DNA from: Euglena gracilis
Lineage: Eukaryota > Euglenida > Euglenophyceae > Euglenales
Assembly (NCBI GenBank): GCA_039621445.1
Contig: CP154954.1
Coordinates: forward strand, 45,611,847-45,675,846
Direction: 5' to 3'
DNA: 64,000 nt
The notes under the pieces were generated by a model. That model made no database searches. It was not told where the DNA came from and saw only the letters and a program-made list of their open reading frames with translations. Shown piece by piece: positions 31,666 through 41,080 of this stretch (position 1 is its first letter; each line of letters opens with the position of its first letter). The translations under genes were made by a program, and so were the position numbers.

Positions 31666-32616
31666 ATGTGCACAGAGGAAGAAGTCGACGAGGCGGAGGA
31701 GGAAGAGCGGTTGCCTTGGGAGGCACCGTCTCTGCAGCTGCCAGGGGACCTGGCGCTCTGTGTCAAAACGGCACAGCAAGGAGAAAGACTAGGCATGAGG
31801 CATGTCTTGCAAGACGTACCAGTGTTTTCTGGAATGAAACAGAGGGCAGAAGATAACAATCACAAAGCCGATGGTCGTTCAATCGTTGACAAATTTATGA
31901 AGGGAGTGCAACAACGTATGCTGAACGCCATGAGGATGGTGGCCACATTGCATCCCATTGTGCTGCAGCAGGAGGACACGTCTTATCACCAGCTGTGTCA
32001 ACAACTGTTTTACTATTCCGCTAAAACAGAAGTACAACTCCTCCAGGAGAGAAAGCGCAGGAGAATTCCGGGAGCTGTGATGGATTCCAGCAACGTTTTC
32101 TTCACGTCAGCAGATTTGCAGGTGGACAGAAGGTCCATAACATCAATGGAGCAGGTAAAGCTCCCCTTACTCCCAAGCGCTCCAAATCGTAGTTGGAGAC
32201 ATTGGAGAAGAAAAGGAGGCAAGGGCAGTCTGCCCCTGAACAGGAGCTATGGTAGCTCATACCCATCCCCGTGGCAGGGGAAGAGCCTGGGCAAAGGCAG
32301 AATCTACGGAATCAAGCGTCGTGGACGTGGAGGAGCCTCTATCTGGCCAGCCAGTCTCAAGGCAATAGAAACGGCCCATGGTGGGTCCCAAAACTCAGCG
32401 GCTTTCTTATCAAGAATGCCCTCTACAACACATGATTCAGTGCAGGTGAAAACAGTGGGGGGACACCCCCATGCCCCAAAGAGTTGTGAAAAGTCTGTCC
32501 CGGTGGAGAAAACATGGAAATACTTTTCTGTGTCAAATTCTGCAAGAAGGCATTCTACCAGATTTCCAATAACCCCTAAACCTGTCAAAAACACAAGATC
32601 CTATGGGAGAGAATAA
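31666..32616 (+). CDS. Gag-like region of DIRS-like element A (3' part)
   Basis: The frame is open from within the inserted LTR; the first ATG beyond the insertion is at 31666. The product is acidic at the start (EEEVDEAEEEERLPW), then carries a helical stretch with MKGVQQRMLNAMRMVATLHP and a basic C-terminal part rich in K/R/S/G. It precedes RT on the same strand, the position of Gag in DIRS elements; there is no zinc knuckle. Upstream coding sequence probably lay before 28608 and was separated by the insertion, but that flank (28190-28608) is not open in a single frame, so the full gene is broken. Confidence 0.5.
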   Translation: MCTEEEVDEAEEEERLPWEAPSLQLPGDLALCVKTAQQGERLGMRHVLQDVPVFSGMKQRAEDNNHKADGRSIVDKFMKGVQQRMLNAMRMVATLHPIVLQQEDTSYHQLCQQLFYYSAKTEVQLLQERKRRRIPGAVMDSSNVFFTSADLQVDRRSITSMEQVKLPLLPSAPNRSWRHWRRKGGKGSLPLNRSYGSSYPSPWQGKSLGKGRIYGIKRRGRGGASIWPASLKAIETAHGGSQNSAAFLSRMPSTTHDSVQVKTVGGHPHAPKSCEKSVPVEKTWKYFSVSNSARRHSTRFPITPKPVKNTRSYGRE

Positions 32617-32622
32617 ATTGAT

Positions 32623-33180
32623 TTGGCAAACAGGATTTTGAGGGATTACGAGTCCTCAGTTGCAGTCAGAAAGCTACCTCCAGCAGCTGTGTCCAAGCAC
32701 TTGGTGCCTTGGTTCATTATTTCAAAAATGGAAAATGGCACCATCAAACATCGTTTGATCACAAATTGCAAGGGATTGAACACATTTTTCACAACCCCCC
32801 TATTCAACTGACCACCCTGTCAGGGATCTTCACCTACCTGCAGCAGGGTTGGTGGGGGGGGGGGGGAAGTTGAATCTCAAGGATGCACACTTCCATCTCC
32901 CACTTCACCCATTTCTTCAGAAATATTTACATCTCCAGGTCGGGGAAACGGTGTTGGATTTCAATCAGCCAGTTTTGGAATGAGCAAATTACCGTTCATG
33001 TTCATGCAATTTGTGAAGCCTCTGGAAAAACTGTGGCACACAAGGGGGATCCTAGCCTTTGTATATCTCGACGATATAATCACCTTGGCAAATTCCCCCC
33101 CAGCTGGTACAAAAACACCTAAAGGCCATGATCCAGGACCTGCTGGCGGCAGGTTTCAAAATCAACATCCCCAAAAGTGT
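32623..33180 (+). pseudogene. Reverse transcriptase of element A, frame-broken
   Basis: Recognisable DIRS-type RT blocks in succession: LVPWFIISKMENGTIKHRLI, then KLNLKDAHFHLPLHPF, LPFMFMQFVKPLEKLW and the catalytic FVYLDDIITLA (about 33058-33090). They lie in different frames; breaks fall near CCCCCC (32802) and a 12-G run (about 32857). It cannot yield one intact protein as sequenced. Confidence 0.75.
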
Positions 33181-34060
33181 GTTACTCTCTAGGCAGGTGA
33201 TCACCCACTTAGGAGCGGTGATAAACCTGGCAGAAGGAGAACTTCAGGTCCCACTTCAAAAGCTAAAAACCCTGAGAAAGGAAAAAGGAAAAGTTTTGGT
33301 TGCAAGCCATCTAACTTGTCGAAAAATGGCTGCAATTCTGGGTCAAATTCGTTCCAATCTCACCCCTCTGCCCTTTTTAATGGCATTCGCCAATACTTTA
33401 AAGGAGTTTGTGGATCTGCATCAAACCCACAGCTGGGATCATCAGGTACCCATTCCTCAGTCAGTAAAAGATCAAATTCTGTCTCTAAAACCTCTTCTGG
33501 CAGTAACCCATGGAAGACCCTTTTTAGTGAACCCCAACAGGGTTTTGTGTTCAGACAGTTCCACACAGGGGTGGGGGGGTCTGGATCTAAACTCTTGGCA
33601 AAAACTGCACAGCTTTTGGAGAAGCAATCAAGGATGGAACATAAAATTAAAGGAGCTCTCAGCTGCCAAGGACACCATTTTGTCCTTAACAAAACCAGGG
33701 GGATCAGTAGTCATTCAGGTAGACAATCAGGTAGCTGCAAGCTACCTCAGGAAGCAAGGTGGGAGGGTTCAAGCCCTGAACGAAATTATTCGCCCCCTTT
33801 TACTTTGGGCAGTGAAGCATCGAGTTCAAATTCGGGTTGTGCCAAGCCAGCAAATGCAGGCAGACAGCTTATCCAGGTGGGTCCAGGACCCTGGGGATTA
33901 CACCCAAAATCATCACCTTTTCCAAAAAAAAAAATCATCTGCCACTTCAAAAACGACGTTCAGCCAGCTGTGGACGGCTTTGCCAGTCCAGGGAATTCCA
34001 AATGCCCAAAATTCATTTGTCGATGGCCCCACCATCAAGCCTTCAGGGTGGATGCCATGA
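33128..34060 (+). CDS. RT thumb and RNase H domain of element A
   Basis: A 310-codon frame begins in the RT connection region (DLLAAGFKINIPKS) and continues through the DIRS-type RNase H: CSDSSTQGWGGLDL with the first catalytic Asp, NIKLKELSAA with the Glu, VIQVDNQVAASYLRKQGG with the next Asp, and the closing VPSQQMQADSLSRW with the last Asp. The four acidic positions are kept. It would degrade the RNA template during reverse transcription. The frame is lost at about 34060; the following block (DLSHVWANPPRKIIPNW) lies in another frame. Confidence 0.75.
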   Translation: MIQDLLAAGFKINIPKSVLLSRQVITHLGAVINLAEGELQVPLQKLKTLRKEKGKVLVASHLTCRKMAAILGQIRSNLTPLPFLMAFANTLKEFVDLHQTHSWDHQVPIPQSVKDQILSLKPLLAVTHGRPFLVNPNRVLCSDSSTQGWGGLDLNSWQKLHSFWRSNQGWNIKLKELSAAKDTILSLTKPGGSVVIQVDNQVAASYLRKQGGRVQALNEIIRPLLLWAVKHRVQIRVVPSQQMQADSLSRWVQDPGDYTQNHHLFQKKKSSATSKTTFSQLWTALPVQGIPNAQNSFVDGPTIKPSGWMP

Positions 34061-34434
34061 ATTGCCCCGTGCAAGACCTTTCTCATGTCTGGGCAAACCC
34101 CCCCCGGAAGATTATTCCAAACTGGTTACACAGACTGAGAGAAAATCCTCAGATCGTTTGCCTTTTCATTTGCACCCTTTTGGGAGTCAGCACCACGGTG
34201 GCCCCTGTTAATCAAAATGAGGGTAAAACACACCAAATGCCTGGTCACACCCCCCAGGAGGGAATGTTCTTCAACTGTTTGCAACACTGCATGCCCAGGC
34301 CAAGATGGCCCCTGGTGTTATCAGGGGGAAGTAGGAACAACAACAGGTCAACCCTTCCAACATTACACTTTATTTCCAACAACTGAAATGTTTGGATCGT
34401 TACAACTCCTCCTTTCAGCTTTTTATATGCTGTC

Positions 34435-35688
34435 ATGAAAGACATGGGTTTGCACCCCTCTCAGCCACCCCACTGGACATTGCACAGGGCATCCAAAGAT
34501 AATTTCAATTTTCAGTGTCACAAGCCAAAAACGCCGTTAATCCCAGGATGCTCGAGTCTGAGGTTTGAGCAAATTGTGCAACCTCTGAGGAAAAAATCGT
34601 CATCATCTGTGCAAAAGTATGCAGATTTTTGGGATGCCACCCCAATTGTGCAAAGACTGGCGGCTGATGACGCCCCCCTGCCTGCTTTGCCCTTACCTGA
34701 ACTGCGGTTACATCTCATTGTGATTGTGTGTTTATTCTCCTTATTTCGAGGTGGGGGTTTGGCTTCTCTCCTTAGAACTTGTTCCAGACTTCATGACAAA
34801 TTTTTCATACAAGTCAGGAGAAAGGGTTGGAAACTCCATCAGAGGGAGCAATTGTCTTCTCTGACTTCACAAGTGCTCATCAGTCCAGTACATTTATTGT
34901 TGGAGTATGTTAGACGTACAGCTCACATGGGCAAAAACGGGGTGCCGGTTTTCCTTTCACTTCCACCCCCCTTTAACGCTTTGAAGCCAAATTCCATCAA
35001 TGGCCTCACAAAACGTTTTTTGTTGCAGCAGGGGGTCCCTTCCCTGTATGGGGCACCCAGCAGAAGAGGTGCAGGTGTCTCTTTCTTCAAGTCTTTGCGC
35101 TTGGATTCAGAAGAAGTGTGCCAAATAGGCAAGTGGAAAGATTTCAAAAGTTGTGCATCCCATTATTTGCGCATCAACGCCCCAAAAAGGCCGGCAGAAA
35201 ACAACGAGCATCTGGTACACAAAAATACACCCAACCGAAGTGCGACGCCCGAGCGGTCATGCACTACGGGAGCCTTTAGGGAGCCAGGGGGAAATGACCA
35301 GGAGGGCGACGCACAATGGCAGGGTGAGACCGCCCGCCCGCTGGAGGGGAAAAAACCATTCGAGTTCAAAAAGCCGCACCAGACGCCGGGAGGGGAGCAC
35401 GACCGCCATCTCCGGCAACAAACGCGCAGTAAGAAGCACCGCGCCAAAGAACACACCATGAACAAACAGCCGGCACAAATAAGCAGGATCTCACCCTGCC
35501 CTTGTGCTTCGTCCTCCTGGTCATTTCCTCCTGGTTCCCTAAAGGTCCTCGGAGTGCACGAGTTTTCCGCTCATTGGTCGCAAATCGTACTCCCTCGAGG
35601 CAAGCCGAAAAGGGAGGAAGGGACACCGAGGGCGAAGCACAAAGACATTGTGAGGCCATGCCTTGCTCGCCGGCGGTTTGTTGTGTGA
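34435..35688 (+). CDS. Tyrosine recombinase (YR) of element A
   Basis: The C-terminal half matches DIRS-type YR. Box I arginine is in LFRGGGLASLLRT. The box II region is YGAPSRRGAGVSFF, with the second arginine kept but proline where elements B and C have histidine (GPHSTRGAG or GTHSTRGAG). The nucleophile tyrosine is in SCASHYLRI. YR integrates the circular DNA copy. The frame continues about 170 codons past the YR core into the inverted-repeat 3' end, which is likely non-functional readthrough; alternatively the true stop was lost. The missing histidine suggests reduced or lost activity. Confidence 0.7.
   Translation: MKDMGLHPSQPPHWTLHRASKDNFNFQCHKPKTPLIPGCSSLRFEQIVQPLRKKSSSSVQKYADFWDATPIVQRLAADDAPLPALPLPELRLHLIVIVCLFSLFRGGGLASLLRTCSRLHDKFFIQVRRKGWKLHQREQLSSLTSQVLISPVHLLLEYVRRTAHMGKNGVPVFLSLPPPFNALKPNSINGLTKRFLLQQGVPSLYGAPSRRGAGVSFFKSLRLDSEEVCQIGKWKDFKSCASHYLRINAPKRPAENNEHLVHKNTPNRSATPERSCTTGAFREPGGNDQEGDAQWQGETARPLEGKKPFEFKKPHQTPGGEHDRHLRQQTRSKKHRAKEHTMNKQPAQISRISPCPCASSSWSFPPGSLKVLGVHEFSAHWSQIVLPRGKPKREEGTPRAKHKDIVRPCLARRRFVV
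35253..35562. repeat. Inverted arms at the 3' end of element A
   Basis: About 80 bp (35253-35333) is repeated in reverse complement at 35484-35562, sharing TTTAGGGA(G/A)CCAG and AAATGACCAGGAGG. The intervening part includes the sequence complementary to the left end at 28085-28190. This arrangement is expected of DIRS internal complementary regions. Confidence 0.75.
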
Positions 35689-35955
35689 TTGTTTGATGTG
35701 CTGGGTTAGGAGGCCCCGCTTAGTGCCGCCTCGCCGGAGTTGGCTGCATTGTCTCCGACGTGGCGACCATGGCGCTGCTTCTTTGCTTTGGGGGGCCCCC
35801 CAACCTCCCCCCCCCTGGCCCCCATCTTCTGATCGAGGGCGTTTGAAGACAAATTTTCTTACATGGGTGGGGGGGTCGGGCTCACAATGTCTTTGTGCTT
35901 CGCCCTCGGTGTCCCTTCCTCCCTTTTCGGCTTGCCTCGAGAGAGTACGAGACAC
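35575..35955. repeat. Terminal and internal complementary repeats of element B
   Basis: GTACTCCCTCGAGGC through AGACATTGTGAGG (35588-35663) is present in reverse complement at 35883-35955. Between them lies GAGGCCATGCCTTGCTCGCC through GCCGGAGTTGGCTGC (35659-35748), which is inverted with respect to the 5' end copy at 63050-63187 of element C. The left part abuts the 3' end of element A, so A and B meet tail to tail here. Confidence 0.7.
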
Positions 35956-36900
35956 CTCGGGCTCTGCACTTTGCCATTGTGAGGCCAGATTGTGCACTGA
36001 AAAAAGGGGGGCCAGGGCATTCTGCAAAGAACCTTGGGCACCAAGTCTTTGATAGTGGGCTGTGAAAGCCTCCACCCCCTTCCATTGACCAATTTCACAA
36101 ACTTCTTGGGCAGAAAGGCCCAATTTTTTGAGTAAACTAACTCCTGCTCCTCTGGTGGAGTGGGTCCCCAAACCTGGGGGGGTACCCCATGCTGGGCCAA
36201 AAAGTTTTTGGTTATAGAAGCAATGGTATCTGCCTTTATGGCTTTATAGGGGGGTTTTAACGTAATTAAAACGGGGCCCCCAGGTTTCACAAAGAAACGT
36301 GTTGCTGCCACATAAGACATCATCAACTGAAAGGGACTGATTTGGGGGCATTGGGGAATGGAGACAACTCTCTCCCACTTATGGAATTTTTGCCCTTTAC
36401 GCTTAATTTTGATGTAGGGTGCCCCCCCCCAACACACTGGTGGTTCTTTGGACCTGTGCCAAATCAGAACTTCTGTATAAACAGAGGATACGTGAACAGA
36501 AAATGAGTTGTGTACGTAATGTACACATATCAGAGGGCAGGGGGGACTGTGCCAGCCCCAGGAGGATTGGGAGGGGTTCCCAGAATGCACCATATTTTTC
36601 CAGGTTTTGGTTCCAAAGCCTTTTATAAGGTGCCAACATGGCATGGAACTTCAGGCCTCCAAAGCCAGGGATCAAAAGCACAGCACTGTATGCATTGCGT
36701 GCCTGGGCCTTTGAAAATTGAAACAGTTGAACTAAAGCGTCAACCACTTGGTCAGTGGTGGCTTCAGGGGGGGGGGGGTACCCCCATTTTGTCCAAAATT
36801 ACCCATAAAAGCGTAAAAGCGCTTTGATAGCGCTTTAAACTGTTTCTTCCCAAGAAATCGTTAATGGTCGAATTTTGTACTTGCTTCCCCTCCACAAGTT
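35860..36900 (-). pseudogene. Tyrosine recombinase of element B, frameshifted
   Basis: It contains YRSSDLAQVQRT (box I Arg), GTHSTRGAGVSLLKKL (box II His and Arg) and EAFTAHYQRLG (Tyr nucleophile), all canonical. They lie in different frames, with breaks at C/G runs near 36172 and 36421 relative to the intact frame of element C. Confidence 0.75.
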
Positions 36901-36911
36901 GCCTGAGCAAA

Positions 36912-38316
36912 TCATGCAAAGGAGGGGGCACCTGGGGGGTGGCATTTTTCCCCCTGCAGTTGGTGAACATACCCTTGTAGGGGGTGAGTTTGGGGCAGGG
37001 TGTCCCTGTAACTTTCATTTTTATTAACTGGGGCCACCATGTGGCTGAATCCCAGTAGGAGGTGACCATCAAAACTTTGGCCTGTGGAAACATTTTTAAT
37101 CTGGGGAGAAATTTTTGAATTACAGACCAGGGGGGTTTGCATAAAGTCCCCCCATGTTGTCCAGTGGGCATTGCAATGCGTCCACTGCTGTGGCATCCCA
37201 GTGGGGCCACCTGGCCACAAATTGTGGTAGTTTTTTGTTGCCTGGTGAGGGAATAAAGGTCTGTTTTTAGGCTGATGTAATTTTAGAACTGCTGCCTCAG
37301 CCATTGAAAAAGTTGGGGGTCCAGGGAGTAATCCCCCCTGTCCATTTCCCTCCTGCTTATGGGGTCCGCCAGGCATTCCTTTGAAGGGACCAACTTTACT
37401 TGCAGGTTTATGTTGTGCTCCATGCACCATTTGAAAAAGGGTCTTAGCATGGAATTGAAGGGGTCCTTTCTGCCCCCCCCCTTTTGTTAAGTAATAGTAA
37501 ATTACTTGATTGTCCACTGACAGGGACACAGTTTCTCCTGGTTTGCTTAGGCTTTGTACTGTGCTTATTGCTGCACTTAGTCCTTTGACATTTATGTGCA
37601 AAATGGAGTTTTCCCTCCAAAATTCTTGCACAATTTCGCCTGTTCGAATGTCCAGCCCCCCCCCATGCATGGGTACTGCTGTCTGAGTGCAACTCCCTGG
37701 TTGCAATTTGGGGGAAGGGTCTGCCCCCCCAGGAGTCCAGTAGATTTTTTTTCTCTTAATTGGTCTTTTATTCTTTGGGAAATGGGGTGTTTTGAGTCCC
37801 AGGGGGCTGTGAAATTTTCCACCAAAAAAATTGCGAGGGAATCCGTAAAGGCCCTTAGAAAGGGCAGTGCCATTAGATTGCATCTGATTTGGCCCAAAAT
37901 GGAAGCCAACTGCCTTTTTGACATGTAATCTTTTTTCACCATTTTTCCCAGCTCCTTTTTTACTGTTTTTATTTTCTGCGGGGCACCTGCAATTTTCCCT
38001 CTTGGAAGTTTAATTGAAACCCAAGAAGATTTACGATTTGGGTTGGCTGCAGGGTGGACTTTTTTACATTGATTTTGAATCCTGATTTGATTAAATCCCT
38101 GACCACTGTGTTCAGGTGATTTTGTAACATATTGTGTGTTGTGGCTACCAGTAAAATGTCGTCCAGGTAAATAAATACCTGGATGCCCCTTTTTCTCCAC
38201 AGCTTTTCGAATGTCTTCATTATTGACATAAAAATTTGGGGCATTACGTTCAGGCCAAAACAGCCTGCCTGCAATTCCCAGGTCTGCCCCCCCCCACCTG
38301 ATGTCTTAGAAATGGC
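36912..38316 (-). pseudogene. RT (C-terminal part) and RNase H of element B, frameshifted
   Basis: The - strand shows RT blocks ending in QVFIYLDDILLVA (about 38150-38180), KINVKKSTLQP, then LPFLRAFTDSLAIF, RNase H HSDSSTHAWGG, SLSVDNQVIYYYLTKGGG and the post-RNase H region. Frames change near 37735, 37670 and 37480, the last two in C/G runs. Its 5' end is cut by the gypsy insertion at 38317; the missing N-terminal RT blocks resume at 55279-55500. Confidence 0.75.
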
Positions 38317-38321
38317 CTTAG
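38317..38321. other. Left target-site duplication CTTAG
   Basis: CTTAG before the 5' LTR equals CTTAG at 55279-55283 after the 3' LTR; the uninterrupted site in element C has one copy. Confidence 0.9.
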
Positions 38322-38750
38322 TGTGTACCAGGCACGTCCCAGCTCTGTAGGATATCTGCAGAGTGGGTTCTGTGACGGTCGCACCACTGTGGAAACCCAC
38401 AGCTGGTAAGATCGTGGCAGACCCTTCTGGGATCTGCCCCTGGACACGTCAGCACTTTTCTCTCCTTCCCCCACAGGTGGTATTCTTTACTCTCACAATC
38501 TCCAAGTTTCACCTTTGGATTTGTCAGAGGGAAAAACCCTCAGAACAATCAACTTTGATCTCAGAAGAAAACTTCTGAATCTTTGCTTTGTGCTTTGCCT
38601 CTTGGGGAATTGGGAAGAAAAGGGGAAAACCACTTTTCGTTACTCCAAAGACTTTTCCCTACCATAAGTAGGCTGCGCACCAAGGCGAAAGCGAAAGGCT
38701 TTTACAGAAAGTCCCAAAAAGGGAAAAAGGGAAAGCTTTGGACGTACACT
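38322..38750 (+). repeat. 5' LTR of the gypsy element
   Basis: 429 bp, TGTGTACCAGG... to ...GGACGTACACT. It matches 54850-55278 along its whole length with no difference that I noticed. It contains a pyrimidine tract followed by CCCACAGGTGG, which may be a splice acceptor or part of the promoter; no TATA box is obvious. Confidence 0.95.
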
Positions 38751-38930
38751 TGGTAGCAGAATAGGTCAAAGATCCTACAGAAAGAAAGGCTACCAGGTAA
38801 TACACTTGGTAGCAGAATAGGTCAAAGATCCTACAGAAAGAAAGGCTACCAGGTAATACACTTGGTAGCAGAATAGGTCAAAGATCCTACAGAAAGAAAG
38901 GCTACCAGGTAATACACTTGGTAGCAGATT
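38751..38930 (+). promoter_or_regulatory. Primer-binding site and 56-bp leader repeats
   Basis: TGGTAGCAGAATAGG begins immediately after the LTR. Its first ten bases complement the acceptor end of initiator tRNA-Met. The site recurs every 56 bp, at 38751, 38807, 38863 and 38919 (last unit diverges). Each complete unit also contains CTACCAG|GTAATA, a good splice-donor match, with GT at 38797, 38853 and 38909. Confidence 0.8.
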
Positions 38931-39148
38931 TAGGCAACGATCCTATACAGACGTTCCACACAGAGAACCTCTGTGGTTGACTGGTGGTGAGGATCGTACT
39001 GAGCCGTGAAACACGGTGAAAGTACTGTTCCTGGCCCCTAGCCAACCTTTAAGCAAGGATACAGGTCTCAGAAGGCTCTGTTCGGTAATCGCCGATACAA
39101 CCTTTCTGGTCCCTGTTTCTCTGCTTATTTGTGTGAATTTTTGGGTTT

Positions 39149-41080
39149 TTGCCTTTTTACCCATCTCAAAAGATGCAGAGCACAAGCCCCAACCCCAAAT
39201 TTGATTATGACTTGTTGATGAGTTCATTGAGCAATTGTGATGAAGATTGCGGGGATTGGAACGGTTTGAATGAAACAAGTTCCAATTCCCGACCCCCCAA
39301 GCAAGAAGAAGGCAATTTGACTCATTTGTCATTGTCAAAAGGCGAAACGCCTTTATCATTGCATGGGGGTAATGAACCCTCTTCATCATCTTTGTCATTG
39401 ATTGTCCGGGATGTAGGTGGCAAAATGCCTTCCTCCATCCCGATTCACCCATCATTGATGCGGCGAGGGGATGAACCCCTTGCTACCCCACACTTGGTTA
39501 CTCATGTTACCCATGAACAAAGTGAGGGGTATTTGCCCTTTGCTCTGTTCACACCCAAAAGATCCCCGGTGGAAGCACCGGTGGGCCTTTTGGAGTGCAA
39601 CTCGGTGGAAACACCGTGTTTTTTCCAACCCCCCCCTCAATTACCACCCCCCACACCATTTCACGCTTTGCCGGGATTACCCGCGGAAGCTGCGGTTTTC
39701 CCTGCATTGCCATGGAACCCAGATATGCGTCTGGTGGTGCCGGAAATCTCTGGTGCCGTTTCTATTGTGGAGGACTATGAGGAAGATTTGAGGGATAACC
39801 TCACCCCCGGTGATGTTTTCCGAATTCTCGGTCAACTTCCAGCGGATCACCCGCTTAGCAAGCAAATTTTGCATGTCCACCAATGCGTTGCGGAATGCGC
39901 AACCATGCTCAACAAAGTTTTGCAGTTCGATGAGGACAATCAAAGGGTTGTCAACACCAAACTGGAATGTTGCTGGAATTATTTGCAGGAAATCGGCAAA
40001 TATTGCCAACACAATTTTGAAAATGCGGGGAAAGACCTTCAGCATTTTCGAGAAAGTGTTGACAGTATTTTGCGCATCCAACTTCCACAAAATTTCCAAC
40101 AAATCAGCGAAATGCTGCATGAAGCGGAAACGCGGAATGATTCCAAGTTTCTGCATGTGCAGGATGGTATGAGCCATCTTTTTGCCCAATTGGAGTCCTG
40201 TTCAACCATGTTACTGCAATTGCAGCAGCAGTTACAAGCGCAAAATGCCACCCCCAAAATGCCGGAAATCGGTAACTTTGTCGCGGTTGAGCATTTTGCC
40301 ACACTTACCACTTCTTTCCAAGAAGCGCAACAACGGATTTTGCATCTTGGCTCGGAAATCGAGCACTTGAAGCAATTTCAAGCGAAAGTGCAAGAAAATT
40401 TTGTTCCCCGTTCGCAAATCCAACTTTTGGAGGAACGAATTTTACACTTGGAGCAAAAATCCTGCCATTGTGCCGCAAATCAGGATGGATTAACCACCTT
40501 GAACGCGAAAATCGCAGATTGCGCACAACGGTTGGATTTTACGCAACAACAAATGCAAACGGACATTGGCGGTATTAATGCCACCGTTGTCGGTTTGCAG
40601 GAGCATGTTTTCGCACTTTCCAAGCGAATTCCCGACATTAGTGGTATTCAAGCCGCTATTGGGGAATTGCAAACCCGTTGCACCTTGTTGTCTACCACAG
40701 TGACGGAAATCCGCTCACTACCCCCCATTTCGCGTGCTCGGATATCCGAGTCACCGGAATTTCGCTCATTTTATGACAAAGTGCTTGGTGACAACAAGGA
40801 AACCTTGCAAGCATTTTGTACAAGTTTGCTCCAAATCGAGGAAAGCGTGAATCGGAATGCCCGATCCATGCAAGATGAGGTTTCTCGGTTGGATGGACGA
40901 ATTTCTGCGTTGTTGGAAAAGCCAACCGCGGAAAATTCGCGCACCACCGTGGAAACCCCCACAAAGTCACTCCACCAATTGCAAACCGTCTCAAATGCGG
41001 TAAAAAGCGCTTGCGGGTCAACTCCGGAATGTGGAGGAGTCCCAAGGAAATCTTGCCCAAGAATTACAATTGGTTTCTGA
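39149..41080 (+). CDS. Gypsy ORF1: coiled-coil protein, probable N-terminal part of Gag
   Basis: 643 codons from the first ATG; an alternative ATG at 39173 follows an AG preceded by a pyrimidine-rich stretch. The first 200 residues are S/P/H-rich and disordered in appearance. From about residue 210 it is mostly helical heptad-type sequence with many Q, L, E and H (for example QLQQQLQAQN, LEERILHLEQKS). The frame ends at 41080 inside the next ORF, which is open in the +1 frame from 41004 and continues the same coiled-coil character (QLRNVEESQGNLAQELQLV). ORF1 and ORF2 are therefore probably one protein made by a +1 shift near 41003-41010, or one ORF broken by an indel. No catalytic domain. Confidence 0.75.
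   Translation: MPFYPSQKMQSTSPNPKFDYDLLMSSLSNCDEDCGDWNGLNETSSNSRPPKQEEGNLTHLSLSKGETPLSLHGGNEPSSSSLSLIVRDVGGKMPSSIPIHPSLMRRGDEPLATPHLVTHVTHEQSEGYLPFALFTPKRSPVEAPVGLLECNSVETPCFFQPPPQLPPPTPFHALPGLPAEAAVFPALPWNPDMRLVVPEISGAVSIVEDYEEDLRDNLTPGDVFRILGQLPADHPLSKQILHVHQCVAECATMLNKVLQFDEDNQRVVNTKLECCWNYLQEIGKYCQHNFENAGKDLQHFRESVDSILRIQLPQNFQQISEMLHEAETRNDSKFLHVQDGMSHLFAQLESCSTMLLQLQQQLQAQNATPKMPEIGNFVAVEHFATLTTSFQEAQQRILHLGSEIEHLKQFQAKVQENFVPRSQIQLLEERILHLEQKSCHCAANQDGLTTLNAKIADCAQRLDFTQQQMQTDIGGINATVVGLQEHVFALSKRIPDISGIQAAIGELQTRCTLLSTTVTEIRSLPPISRARISESPEFRSFYDKVLGDNKETLQAFCTSLLQIEESVNRNARSMQDEVSRLDGRISALLEKPTAENSRTTVETPTKSLHQLQTVSNAVKSACGSTPECGGVPRKSCPRITIGF

Larger units (their letters stand above)
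28085..35575 (+). mobile_element. DIRS-like retroelement A (tyrosine-recombinase type), interrupted
   Basis: Order on the + strand: an inverted-repeat left end (28085-28190, complementary to about 35395-35510), a Gag-like frame interrupted by a 3-kb LTR element, reverse transcriptase with YLDD (about 33062), RNase H (33128-34060), and a tyrosine recombinase (34435 on). RT plus RNase H plus YR with inverted terminal repeats defines DIRS-type elements, which integrate through a circular intermediate rather than by an integrase. The 3' end carries a second pair of inverted arms (35253-35333 and 35484-35562). The RT frame is broken near C and G runs, so this copy is probably inactive. Confidence 0.8.

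Noticed and set aside
35859-36644. Separate small genes in the frames over the recombinase of element B
   Set aside because: They are pieces of one YR gene displaced by frameshifts, as the intact frame of element C shows.
38751-38930. CRISPR array for the 56-bp repeats
   Set aside because: The units are contiguous without unique spacers, lie after an LTR, and carry the tRNA primer site.
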